A stretch of 64,000 bases of DNA from NCBI GenBank assembly GCA_902802755.1, contig CADCNH010000001.1, positions 186,001 to 250,000 of the forward strand, read 5' to 3'. This document shows positions 35,495 to 44,670 of this stretch, in pieces. Below the pieces are notes generated by a model. That model had not been told where the DNA came from. It searched no databases and saw only the letters and a program-made list of their open reading frames with translations. The position numbers and the translations under genes are program-made. Source of the stretch: an uncultured Bacteroidota bacterium (GTDB taxonomy: Bacteria; Bacteroidota; Bacteroidia; Bacteroidales; WCHB1-69). How positions within the stretch are numbered: position 1 is the stretch's first letter; the number at the start of each line of letters is the position of its first letter.

Positions 35495-35584
35495 TTTTTT
35501 CAGATTAGTATTGTCGCGATAAATATCTTTTTCGTATCAATTTCCACAAACGAAGATTACGGCTTCGAAGAGGTCGAATTTCAG

Positions 35585-35610
35585 TAACCCCGCACGTAAG
35601 TGTGGGGTTA
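35585..35610. repeat. Core hairpin of the compound repeat at the A2M stop codon
   Basis: TAACCCCGCAC-gtaa-GTGTGGGGTTA, an 11-bp stem with one G-T pair. The last three bases on this strand (TTA) are the complement of the alpha-2-macroglobulin TAA stop, so the repeat core doubles as that gene's 3' end and possible terminator. Confidence 0.75.
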
Positions 35611-38600
35611 TTGAACAGTAACTTGAATGCCTTCGCTATGCGAGGTGAATTCGGGCGCGTACATGCACTGGATAGTGGTGATGCCGTTGCTGTATGTTCC
35701 TGCCATCGTAGCCATCAGCGTGTATTCGAACACGTAGGTGCCCTTGGGCAGATAGTCGATGAAGAAGTTGGTGGCGGCATCGCCGGTGGCCTCGTAATAC
35801 CACAGCCCGCCTTGGTGCTTGTATTGCGACAACACATTCACGGGCTCGAAAGCGGAGGCGCGCATATCTTTCAGGTGGACATATTCCATGTCGCGGTCAC
35901 AGCGGATCTCGGTGCGCACCCGCACTTTGTCCCCGACTTTCAGAGGGGAATTTTCCGTAATCGGTACCAGCACTTCGCCGCGGTCTCCGATCTCTACCTT
36001 GTAGAGTCTCTTTAGGATGCTGAAGTTCTGGTCGTCGCTATGGGATATCTTGTCCAGATTTTCCAAATACTGCCAGTACAATCCTCCCCAGGCGGGACCG
36101 TCGCTGCTCTTTTCAATCTTGATGATGGCCATATCTTCCGTCACTTCGCTGCCTTTCCATGCTTTTTTGATATAGCCGGTGCCGGCTTCCGCCTCCATGC
36201 TCTTGTCGTCTTCGGTGTAGCTCCAATCACCCATAGTCAGCTTCACACCATTGGTGTTCTCCAATTGTGTGTTGTTGAGCAGCAGGGCGTAAATGGCTTC
36301 GGTGGTGGATTTTGTAGTGGGCCAGTTCTGCGTTTGTTTTTGTTTGAGCAACCACAGCTGCATCTGCTCTACGGATTTCTGGTCTTTGGTGATGGTGTTG
36401 AACGCCTCGATCAACATGGCCTGACGCTCAATAGGAGCTTCGTACCAGAAGTAGCCATAGCCTTCTTTTTTCCAGAACATGCCCATTTCTTCTGAATATT
36501 GCGCTCTCGACTTGATGTTTGCCACAATTTCCTGGGCCAGCTGGGTATCGCCGTTGCGATAACAAATCAAAGCCGTCATGGCTTGGGTGTAAATGGATTG
36601 CTTTTTCCAGTTTTTTTTCAGATTGGCATAATAATAATTGTAGGCTTCGCTGTTGGTAATGCTGACCTTCTGTTTCAGGAAGAAACTGCGGGCATACAGG
36701 TAGTGGATGTCCGTTACGTCGTAGTCTGCTTTCTTGCCTCTGTACCATTTGTCGTAGATTTCGCGGGCTTTGTTGTCGATGAAATTGACAGCTTTCCTGA
36801 TGACTTGGTCACTCATGGGATTCTGAACACCAAGCACTTGCAGGTGACCGCAGCCGGCTACAATGTGTTGCGTGATGTAGCGACTGCTTTCATGGCTGCC
36901 GAACCACGACCAGCCGCCGTCATTGTTCTGGGCTTTCTCCAATTTGGTCACAGCGGCCTTGTTTTCTTTGGCCATGCGGTGCAGGTCGAACAGCAGGGCG
37001 ATGTTCTGTTTCCGCATCGACTCGTTCTGGGCATCCAACACCCAGGGGGTTTCTTCCAGAATGACGGATTTCAGTTCCTGATTCTTCTCCAACTGCGAGC
37101 AAAAAGCATCGGGCGATTCGTTCAGCCAGCTGTCGAATACCTTTTTGATGCGGGGATGCGAGTTGACGAGGTGAGCCGCCAAAGTGTTGGCATATAAACG
37201 GCTGAAAGTTTGTTCGTTGCATTCATGGGGATATTCCATCAGATAGGGCAGGGCCTGAATGGCGTACCAGATGGGATTGGGGGTGAATTCCAAAGTATAG
37301 GATTGGGTGCTCAAAGTGGAGTTGGCGATGCCGAAGCTGTTTTTCAATTTATTGAAAGTGAATGTTTTACTTCCTTTTCCTGAAATATGAAGCGGCAGGC
37401 TCTCGGTTACTAAAATGCGGTTGGTGAGAATGGGCAGGGTGGCTTCTTCGCCGTCAGCATACGCGGGACTCTGGTCATTTTGTGCTTCTATGCGGTAGGT
37501 CACCGCACCCAAGTCTTTGGGAACCGTCAGGGCGAAGTGCACTTCCTTGCTTTGTCCCGCCTCAACGGTGAAACTCTGGGTGGAGATGCCGTTAGTCAAA
37601 TCTAATTTTTCTCCGTTGAAAGGATTGGTCAGGGTCAGTTTTACCTGTCCGCTTTGTTGTTCCTCGCCCATATTGACCACCTTGGCGGACAAAACCACTA
37701 AGTCGCCTTCCCGCAGGAATCTCGGCATATTGGGCACTACCATCAGCGGTTTCTGGGTCTGCACAAATTTCTCGAAATAGCCGCTCATCAGCTCGTTGTT
37801 ATGGGCAAAGCCTTGCAGTTTCCAACGGGTGAGCGATTCGGGTATGGTGAAGGATACCAGCACATTACCCTCTTTGTCCGTTTGCAGATGCGGGAAGAAA
37901 AATGCGGTTTCGTTGAAATTGGTGCGGATTTGAAGGTCTTCTTTTGGCTCCCCATTCTCAGTTTCAGCGAGAGCAGCTTCTGTATTATCTGGATTCCATT
38001 GAAGTGTAAGATGGTCAATATATCCTACTTCGTCTGCCATAAATTGTGGTTCTTCTGCTTCATCAAATTCAGCAGCTAAATCCATTTCCACGCTTTCTTC
38101 CACAACCGCATTAGTGGTATAGGCACCAGCAGCCTTGCTCATCATCAGGCGATTTCTACGCCAGCTGTTGATTTCCCATAACAGCTGCGGATAGTTTCGG
38201 CTGATAAAATCATAGGAGGTTTTTTGTAAATTCCGGTAATAGCTGTTTCCAATGTTTGAAGAGAAACGGAAAGAATAATTGTAAGAAGGTTTGCTGGTAT
38301 TGAAAATACTTGATATCCATCTATTTGGCGAGGCTAAAGCGTCTAAAGAAGCGTCATACATAGAGCAGAGCAATTCCGCTGCCACCTTGTCACCGTTTTT
38401 GTCCTTCAGCCGAATCTGGTATTGTTCCTGACTGCCCGGCAGAGTTTTGTCGCGGAAAGTCAGAAAGTCGAAATCAATTTTTTTGTGACTGAATGGAATA
38501 TTGAAATTTAAGCTTTTTTCATACGGTTTGTTGTTTTGTGCGGTGAAGGCATGGACAACCACATGACCGAGGTCTTCTTCGGTCACAGTATAGCTGAAAT

Positions 38601-41568
38601 CGGCCTTGCCTTGGTTGAGTTTCACCCATTTTGACTCTACTAATACCTCATTGGAGATGATTTCGCATAGTACCATGGCATTTTTCAGGTAACTTCCCAA
38701 GGTGAAATGAATGGTTTCGCCAACCTCTACAGTGTTTTTATGGGATGATGTCAGCCAAATAGCTTCGTAATTCGCACATTTTTTACTTTTTTCGTCATAA
38801 ATCAATACAAAATACTCTTCTTGGATCTGATTATTGTCTTTATCGTAAGTGCTTAAGCTGATTTTGTAATAACCTTCCTGAAGATTTTTCATATCCTGAA
38901 TGATGAAAGGATTTTGGCCATCGGTCACAAAATCGCCGTGTTTAACAGTTTTAAGGACTTTCCAATTGCTCTTTTGAGCCTCGTTTTGGAAGTCCAGATA
39001 GCGTAGTTTCTGTATCATCTGGGCAGAATCCGACAGATAATAATTGGCATCTTTGCAGCTGTATTTGTAATTTTCAGGAGTTTGTATGGCTTCGATGCGG
39101 TAATGGATTGTGCCTTTTTGGGCCTCACCAGCCAAGTTGGTGATTTTTACGGGGAACTGGTTTTTCCCGTTCAAGGCAATGCTTTCAGGGAATTCTGCAT
39201 TGATCAGCAGTCCGATTTTGCTCACCAAGACTCGGGTGGAGCCGCTGTGGGTTTCGCCTGTGATATCGGTCACATCCACACTGATTTCGTACGTGTAGAG
39301 CGGGTTGTAGCGTTGTGACTCCAAGTCGGGTTGGGCGATGAAATCGATGTGGAAATTGCCCTCATTGTCGCTGGTGGTCTCGCCATGGGCTATTTCCTGG
39401 GATTTTCCCACGGGTTGCCACCACCACCAGCGCCACCAGGGGAAGGAGGCCTTGCGCACCACATGGTATTTTACGCTTGCCCCGCCGATGCCATAGCCAG
39501 CGTAGGCTTTCACATGGCCGTCCACGCTTACATTTTGCCCGATTTTGAACTCTTCGGTGGGTTGGTCCAAGGTGATTTCGAAGGTGGGGCGCTTGTATTC
39601 TTCTACCGAAAAATAATGGTTAGCTATGTGTTTTGATTCCAATTTAATCTGAAGACGAAAATTCCCTGTTAAACCTTGGCTTGGAAGTACAAAACTTCCT
39701 GACACAGAACCATATTCATTTGATATAAGTTGTTGTTCGGAAACCTTTTGATAATTGGCATCGTAAAGTTCAACGGTAATTTTCTGCCCATTGCCAGTGT
39801 TTTGGTGGAGTATGGTGTTTCCTGCACTCGTTGTTTCCACCAAAATCGTCTTGAAATAGACCGTTTGTCCAGGTCTATATATGCTTCGGTCTGTGAATGT
39901 ATAGGCATTTTCAGAGATATTGGCCTCAGGATTTTCATGGTATCTACCCCAATATTTGCGTTTGATAATTTGATATTTATCCTGATTCCAAGTGGCATAA
40001 GCAGCAAATGTATAGGTGTTATTAGCTATGTCACAGGTGCATTTTCCGTCTGCATCGCAACTGAGTGTCGTAGTTTTGGAAGTTTTTTTGGCGTTGTAAT
40101 CTGGATAGAAACTGATGCAGACTTCCGCTCCTTTGAGAGGGTGGCCTGTGGTGCGGTCGAACACGAAAAACTCTAATTTTTTGTCATTTTGCCGGTATTG
40201 TGCGTCAATATTGGTTACATACAAAGTATAAAAAGAATAACCTTTGTGGTTCTCGTTGGTAAAGGCGGCATCGGAAGCTAATAGCACATAAAAGCCTGCG
40301 TCTAATGAGGGTAGCAGAAAATGTCCGCTGACACTACGGTAGTCTTTTTCATTAGGAGCATTGAGTTTGGTTTCATAGACTTTTTTCTGCTGTATCAGCC
40401 AAGCGTATAATTTCGTGTTATCCGTGCTTCTTTTCAGCTCATATTCTTCTTCTTTACATGAAATAATGCGGAAATATAAATTCTCGCAATTCTTATAAGA
40501 AAAAGTGATGAGGTTGGCTTGGTTAGCGGGAATGATATTATTGCTGCTGAATTTCACCACGGAACTTTTGATGACATCGATAGTGGCTTTGGCATTATGG
40601 GCTTCTATGGATTTCGGTGCCACCGCAATGGTTTTGTTGAACCAGTCTATGGCATTCACATAATAGTTTTTGTACTCAGGCCGGGTGTTTTTGTCGTATT
40701 GATCAGCTCTGTTATCATAGAAAACTCCCAATGCAAAACTGACCATTTCATATCCTTCTTTGCCCTGATATTGTTTTTCCATGCTGGTGAGTGCGGCTAA
40801 CTGCAATGCTGAGGCATTGTCTAAATTGCTGTGTGTGCCCAAATACTCGAAACGGCGCAAGGTGGCGTCTAACAAAGCTCTGCAGTCAGGTTCGTTCAGG
40901 TGCAAAAGGGTCAACTCTTGCAGGGTGTAAAGAGTGAGATAGGAAAATGACAATTCGTCCGTAGCGGGAATATCAATATTGGCAAATTGTTGAGGTTCAG
41001 CCCAGTATCGCTCATCATTCACATCAAAAGGAATCTCAGGTATTGGCAGTTCATAGATTTCATTCTGCAGAAAATCCAAAAAACGGAAGGCTAAAAAGTC
41101 GTACAAAGTGGGTCGGTAGGCTTCCGAAGTCACCGAATCTAACAAAACAGCGTACTCTTTGATGGGGATTTTGCTGAGTGCTTCTTTGTTCTCGATAGAA
41201 AGCAGATAATGTTTGATGATTTCTTTCGCGAAGCGTTGTGCGTCCCAGGTGTTGAAATCTGCGGCGGCATTAGCCTCCTCGTCGGCAAGGGTGGTACGGT
41301 CCATAATTCGCCAGCGGTTCTGCTGGTAATAGACAGACAGCAGCTGGGCCATGCAGCTTTGCCAAATTGCCACATTGGCAGGGTTGTTTTTTTGTTGTTC
41401 AATCTGCTGATTGATAGACAGATAAATGGTGTCAAAGGCATTGTCATACTGCAGCATTTGTTTTTCATACAGTTTCAGCTGCCGCTGGATATCTTTGGGG
41501 CCTTGTTGTGCAAAAGTTACCATAATGCAAAAGAAAAAAAGTGAAACGATAAGCGTGGTTCTTTTCAT
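35608..41568 (-). CDS. Alpha-2-macroglobulin family protein with thioester motif
   Basis: A very large (1986 residues) periplasmic or surface protease-trap protein. ATG 41568 starts a signal peptide (MKRTTLIVSLFFFCIMVTFAQ) with no lipobox Cys. Domain order: helical N-terminal region (20-330), MG1/MG2-type beta domains (FTDRSIYRPGQTVYFKTIL, LTGNFRLQIKLESKHIANHY), bait-region domain, the A2M domain (FFPHLQTDKEGNVLVSF, ESLTRWKLQGFAHN), the thioester domain with EYPHECNEQTFSRLYA (C-x-E-Q, Cys about 1450), and terpenoid-cyclase-like helices (NNDGGWSWFGSHESSRY). Possibly protects the cell from host or rival proteases. Confidence 0.93.
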   Translation of the reverse strand: MKRTTLIVSLFFFCIMVTFAQQGPKDIQRQLKLYEKQMLQYDNAFDTIYLSINQQIEQQKNNPANVAIWQSCMAQLLSVYYQQNRWRIMDRTTLADEEANAAADFNTWDAQRFAKEIIKHYLLSIENKEALSKIPIKEYAVLLDSVTSEAYRPTLYDFLAFRFLDFLQNEIYELPIPEIPFDVNDERYWAEPQQFANIDIPATDELSFSYLTLYTLQELTLLHLNEPDCRALLDATLRRFEYLGTHSNLDNASALQLAALTSMEKQYQGKEGYEMVSFALGVFYDNRADQYDKNTRPEYKNYYVNAIDWFNKTIAVAPKSIEAHNAKATIDVIKSSVVKFSSNNIIPANQANLITFSYKNCENLYFRIISCKEEEYELKRSTDNTKLYAWLIQQKKVYETKLNAPNEKDYRSVSGHFLLPSLDAGFYVLLASDAAFTNENHKGYSFYTLYVTNIDAQYRQNDKKLEFFVFDRTTGHPLKGAEVCISFYPDYNAKKTSKTTTLSCDADGKCTCDIANNTYTFAAYATWNQDKYQIIKRKYWGRYHENPEANISENAYTFTDRSIYRPGQTVYFKTILVETTSAGNTILHQNTGNGQKITVELYDANYQKVSEQQLISNEYGSVSGSFVLPSQGLTGNFRLQIKLESKHIANHYFSVEEYKRPTFEITLDQPTEEFKIGQNVSVDGHVKAYAGYGIGGASVKYHVVRKASFPWWRWWWWQPVGKSQEIAHGETTSDNEGNFHIDFIAQPDLESQRYNPLYTYEISVDVTDITGETHSGSTRVLVSKIGLLINAEFPESIALNGKNQFPVKITNLAGEAQKGTIHYRIEAIQTPENYKYSCKDANYYLSDSAQMIQKLRYLDFQNEAQKSNWKVLKTVKHGDFVTDGQNPFIIQDMKNLQEGYYKISLSTYDKDNNQIQEEYFVLIYDEKSKKCANYEAIWLTSSHKNTVEVGETIHFTLGSYLKNAMVLCEIISNEVLVESKWVKLNQGKADFSYTVTEEDLGHVVVHAFTAQNNKPYEKSLNFNIPFSHKKIDFDFLTFRDKTLPGSQEQYQIRLKDKNGDKVAAELLCSMYDASLDALASPNRWISSIFNTSKPSYNYSFRFSSNIGNSYYRNLQKTSYDFISRNYPQLLWEINSWRRNRLMMSKAAGAYTTNAVVEESVEMDLAAEFDEAEEPQFMADEVGYIDHLTLQWNPDNTEAALAETENGEPKEDLQIRTNFNETAFFFPHLQTDKEGNVLVSFTIPESLTRWKLQGFAHNNELMSGYFEKFVQTQKPLMVVPNMPRFLREGDLVVLSAKVVNMGEEQQSGQVKLTLTNPFNGEKLDLTNGISTQSFTVEAGQSKEVHFALTVPKDLGAVTYRIEAQNDQSPAYADGEEATLPILTNRILVTESLPLHISGKGSKTFTFNKLKNSFGIANSTLSTQSYTLEFTPNPIWYAIQALPYLMEYPHECNEQTFSRLYANTLAAHLVNSHPRIKKVFDSWLNESPDAFCSQLEKNQELKSVILEETPWVLDAQNESMRKQNIALLFDLHRMAKENKAAVTKLEKAQNNDGGWSWFGSHESSRYITQHIVAGCGHLQVLGVQNPMSDQVIRKAVNFIDNKAREIYDKWYRGKKADYDVTDIHYLYARSFFLKQKVSITNSEAYNYYYANLKKNWKKQSIYTQAMTALICYRNGDTQLAQEIVANIKSRAQYSEEMGMFWKKEGYGYFWYEAPIERQAMLIEAFNTITKDQKSVEQMQLWLLKQKQTQNWPTTKSTTEAIYALLLNNTQLENTNGVKLTMGDWSYTEDDKSMEAEAGTGYIKKAWKGSEVTEDMAIIKIEKSSDGPAWGGLYWQYLENLDKISHSDDQNFSILKRLYKVEIGDRGEVLVPITENSPLKVGDKVRVRTEIRCDRDMEYVHLKDMRASAFEPVNVLSQYKHQGGLWYYEATGDAATNFFIDYLPKGTYVFEYTLMATMAGTYSNGITTIQCMYAPEFTSHSEGIQVTVQ

Positions 41569-41652
41569 ATCTTTACTAGTGTTGCGGTATTTTCTTGTTT
41601 TGGTTGGTGATAAGAATATGTTATAAAGTGGTATACGATGTATGCGGTTGGT

Positions 41653-41856
41653 CGTGCTGAAAGCACGCAATTCTATTAACCCCGCATAAGCGCAGCGCAA
41701 TGTGGGGTATGTGGCAATCTACCATACTCCAGCGTGCCGTAGGTACGCCACATTGGAGTGTGTGTAGCGTGCTTTTAGCACGCAGACAGGAGTTGTTACT
41801 GTCCACCCCACACAACAAGTTGTGCGGGGTTAATAGGATATCGTGCCTTTGGCACG
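41653..41856. repeat. Compound palindromic repeat, copy D
   Basis: Diverged copy in the same orientation: CGTGCT-GAA-AGCACG, CTATTAACCCCGCA, GCGTGCC-GTA-GGTACGC, GCGTGCT-TTT-AGCACGC, TGTGCGGGGTTAATAG and CGTGCC-TTT-GGCACG. Stem sequences differ from A and B but remain paired. A stray GTGCC-GGA-GGCAC hairpin follows at 41977. No gene lies in the 554-bp A2M/tonB spacer. Confidence 0.85.
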
Positions 41857-41921
41857 CCTCTTTGTCATTCAAATCAAAAAACCGATAAATCATTTTTTGA
41901 TGGATTTCTATAATGAACGTG

Positions 41922-41929
41922 CAAAACTA
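41922..41929 (-). promoter_or_regulatory. Possible A2M promoter -7 element (TAGTTTTG)
   Basis: Minus-strand TAnnTTTG in the context CGTGCAAAACTA, like other minus-strand promoters here. It would give A2M a leader of about 350 nt containing repeat D. Confidence 0.4.
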
Positions 41930-42079
41930 CAAAATAGTTTTGATAGTTGAGAAATTTGATAGTTTAAAATCAAAAAGTGCCGGAGGCACACCAACACATC
42001 CTTATGTGTCAGAAAATCAGTGAGAAAAAATAAAAATAAAAAAATGAGGGAAAATCAAATTTTATTACAATATTTTTTG

Positions 42080-42087
42080 TATTTTTG
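42080..42087 (+). promoter_or_regulatory. tonB promoter -7 element (TATTTTTG)
   Basis: TAnnTTTG match 35 bases before the tonB ATG. Confidence 0.65.
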
Positions 42088-42122
42088 CCGTTAGAAATAT
42101 AAGAATCAAAAAATATACAATC

Positions 42123-42809
42123 ATGATTGAGAAAAAGTCAGACAAAGGTAACCTGGAAAAGAGAAAATTATCATTTCTCTTGATTGGTTTTGCCGCCGTC
42201 CTCGCGCTTACATACGTAAGTTTCGAGTTGTTCGCCTCCCGTGACAAAGGTACGGTGATGGCTATTGATGATGACGAATTCATCGAAGTGATGGATGAAG
42301 ACGTTATCGCAACCGACCAAACCCCTCCCCCGCCACCACCACCAGTGGCTCAGCAGCAGGAAGTGGTCTTAAATATTGTGGATAACAATATTAAGGTCAA
42401 TACTGACTTCGACTTTACTCAGGATTTCGACGAAGATGCCGAAGTTGAAGAGTATGTTCCGATTGATATCGTGGAAGAAGAGGCAGAAGAAGCACCTCCT
42501 GTTCGTTTCGCAGAAGAAATGCCCGAGTATGTTGGTGGCATGGAAGCTATGTACGCTTTCCTCAAGAACGAGTTACAATATCCTGAAGCTGCCCGTAACA
42601 ATGGTATCCAGGGTACAGTCTTGTTAGAGTTCGTGGTGGAAAGAGACGGAAGTGTTAGTAATGTGAAACCCTTGGTTTCTCTCTTCCCTGAATGCGACGC
42701 TGAAGCTATCCGCGTGGTGAAGAAGATGCCGAAATGGAAACCCGGCAAGCAGATGGGTAAGCCCGTCAGATGCTACTTCAACCTTCCTATCCGCTTCACT
42801 TTACAGTAA
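42123..42809 (+). CDS. tonB: TonB family energy transducer
   Basis: Couples the inner-membrane proton-motive force to TonB-dependent receptors. 228 residues: short cytosolic N-terminus, one TM helix (LSFLLIGFAAVLALTYVSFELF), a Pro run (QTPPPPPPPVAQQQ), an acidic spacer that should span the periplasm (FDEDAEVEEYVPIDIVEEEA), and a C-terminal TonB domain (YPEAARNNGIQGTVLLEFVV, ECDAEAIRVVKKMPKWKPGK, RCYFNLPIRFTLQ). No exbB/exbD is adjacent, so it borrows a complex from elsewhere. Monocistronic with promoter and terminator. Confidence 0.95.
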   Translation: MIEKKSDKGNLEKRKLSFLLIGFAAVLALTYVSFELFASRDKGTVMAIDDDEFIEVMDEDVIATDQTPPPPPPPVAQQQEVVLNIVDNNIKVNTDFDFTQDFDEDAEVEEYVPIDIVEEEAEEAPPVRFAEEMPEYVGGMEAMYAFLKNELQYPEAARNNGIQGTVLLEFVVERDGSVSNVKPLVSLFPECDAEAIRVVKKMPKWKPGKQMGKPVRCYFNLPIRFTLQ

Positions 42810-42831
42810 ACACGTTTTGGTCAATGAATAT

Positions 42832-42863
42832 AAAAGAGACTTCTTGCAGGTCTCTTTTTTTTT
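42832..42863 (+). terminator. Rho-independent terminator of tonB
   Basis: AAAAGAGAC-ttcttgcag-GTCTCTTTT followed by a T run, 22 bases after the tonB stop. Confidence 0.9.
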
Positions 42864-42961
42864 CAAAAACCGGAGGTTGACGAATTTACAAAATATCATT
42901 ATGTGATTAGTAGAAATGTGTTATGGCGTGTCTCTACGTTCAGGAAATCATTATTCACTGC

Positions 42962-44629
42962 ATGAAAACAAAAAACATCCTTTTTCTGATTATCTTTTCG
43001 CTCTTATTGTTCCAATTGCCGGCACAAGAACCCGCTACGTGTTTCCGTATCCAACTGAAGGACAAAAACTTGAGTCCCTACTCAGTAACACGCCCGGAGG
43101 AATTTTTGTCGCCACGTGCCATCAATAATAAGGCAAGATACAATATTCCTATTACCATTGAGGATATTCCCGTAAATCCTCAGTATAAACAGCAAATATG
43201 CGCTATTAATGCTTCCATCCGGATACTTTCCGAATCCAAATGGCAGAATACCGTGGTGATTTATTGCCCCGACTCATTGGCACTGGAGGCGGTGAAAGTT
43301 TTGCCTTTTACCGATACTACAGTGATTCCTGTCGCTTCCTATGACTTAACCCCTTCTCAAGAGGAAAAAGAAATTGTTCCAAATAATAGTAATGATTTGT
43401 TGCAGAATGATTTATATTTTGATTCCTTGTTTGATTATGGTCCAGCGTGGGCACAGATAGCTTTCCATAATGGTCATCGCTTGCATGAACTTGGTTACTA
43501 TGGGGATGATATGCTGATAGTGGTGTTGGATGGTGGTTGGGAGGAGTTCAATCACATTCCTTATTTCCAGATTATGTATGAAAACGGACAATTGCTCGGC
43601 ACCCGTGATCTGATTCCTGACCATGATAATGTATATGATGGGGGATCTCATGGTACTAAGGTTACATCAATTATGGCAACCGGTGCCGATGGAGAATATA
43701 TTGGGGCGGCTCCCCATGCCCGGTATTATTTCATTCTGTCTGAGAATCCTTTTAACGAAGAACTGATAGAAGAAGATTTTTGGGCTCAGGGAATTGAAAT
43801 TGCGGATAGCTTGGGTGCGGATGTGGTAAATTCCTCGTTGGGTTATTCTACCTTTTCAGAATTTCACCAGGGAGATTTTACGTATGAGTCCTGTGATGGC
43901 GTGGCCAGCATTGCTTCCCGAAACGCCAGTTTGGCTTGCCAAAAGGGAATTGCGGTATGTGTTTCCGCGGGTAATGAGGGCAATAATTCGTGGCATTACA
44001 TCACCCATCCCGCCGATGCCTTTGATGTGCTTTGTGTAGGGGCAGCTCGTGCTATTGACAGCGCGATGGCATATTTTTCCTCGTATGGTCCCAGTGCTGA
44101 TGGCCGGGTTAAACCGGATGTGGTGAGCGTGGGCTGGGATACCTTTGTGGTGAATACTGATGGTAGTGTCTATTCGGGTAATGGGACAAGTTTCGCAAGT
44201 CCTGTTATGGCCGGCTTGACGGCTTGCCTGCGACAGGCCTTGCCTCAGAAAAACGCCATGGAAATTATGGATATTATCCGTCAACATGGACACCAGTATA
44301 ACTCTCCTGATTCCATTATGGGCTATGGCATTCCTGATATGTATCAAGCTTATCTTGATAATGCTTTGGTGCAAGTGGAACCGGTCAATGTCCAAAATAA
44401 GTTTATGGTCTATCCGAATCCATGCACAGAAAAACTGGTGATACCCAATCCTGAATATACTATTCGCAAAATAGAAGTATATGATGTGAGTGGGAAATTG
44501 ATATATCATTTCGACAATTGCGGAAGAGCTTTGATTCAAATGCCCGTCAGTCAGTTGATAGATGGTTTTTATATCGTCAGAATCCATTCATCAAACGGTA
44601 TCGAGACCACGAAAATCATCAAGCGATAA
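42962..44629 (+). CDS. Secreted subtilisin-like S8 serine protease with T9SS sorting domain
   Basis: 555 residues. ATG 42962 gives a signal peptide (MKTKNILFLIIFSLLLFQLPAQ). The S8 triad is intact: Asp190 (IVVLDGGW), His230 (GGSHGTKV) and Ser410 (NGTSFASPVMAG), plus the oxyanion Asn context VSAGNEGNNSW. The extreme C-terminus is a sorting domain (VYPNPCTEKLVI, VYDVSGKLIY, GFYIVRIHSS, KIIKR), so the protease should be exported by T9SS. The propeptide region (residues 25-160) is not a standard inhibitor I9 fold by eye. Substrate unknown. Confidence 0.93.
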   Translation: MKTKNILFLIIFSLLLFQLPAQEPATCFRIQLKDKNLSPYSVTRPEEFLSPRAINNKARYNIPITIEDIPVNPQYKQQICAINASIRILSESKWQNTVVIYCPDSLALEAVKVLPFTDTTVIPVASYDLTPSQEEKEIVPNNSNDLLQNDLYFDSLFDYGPAWAQIAFHNGHRLHELGYYGDDMLIVVLDGGWEEFNHIPYFQIMYENGQLLGTRDLIPDHDNVYDGGSHGTKVTSIMATGADGEYIGAAPHARYYFILSENPFNEELIEEDFWAQGIEIADSLGADVVNSSLGYSTFSEFHQGDFTYESCDGVASIASRNASLACQKGIAVCVSAGNEGNNSWHYITHPADAFDVLCVGAARAIDSAMAYFSSYGPSADGRVKPDVVSVGWDTFVVNTDGSVYSGNGTSFASPVMAGLTACLRQALPQKNAMEIMDIIRQHGHQYNSPDSIMGYGIPDMYQAYLDNALVQVEPVNVQNKFMVYPNPCTEKLVIPNPEYTIRKIEVYDVSGKLIYHFDNCGRALIQMPVSQLIDGFYIVRIHSSNGIETTKIIKR

Positions 44630-44644
44630 ATGGAAAAAAATCCG

Positions 44645-44652
44645 TAATTTTG
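44645..44652 (+). promoter_or_regulatory. sufC promoter -7 element (TAATTTTG)
   Basis: TAnnTTTG match 18 bases before the sufC ATG, so sufCD start a transcript here and are not read from an upstream sufB. Confidence 0.6.
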
Positions 44653-44670
44653 CACTCCAAAATTTTGACT

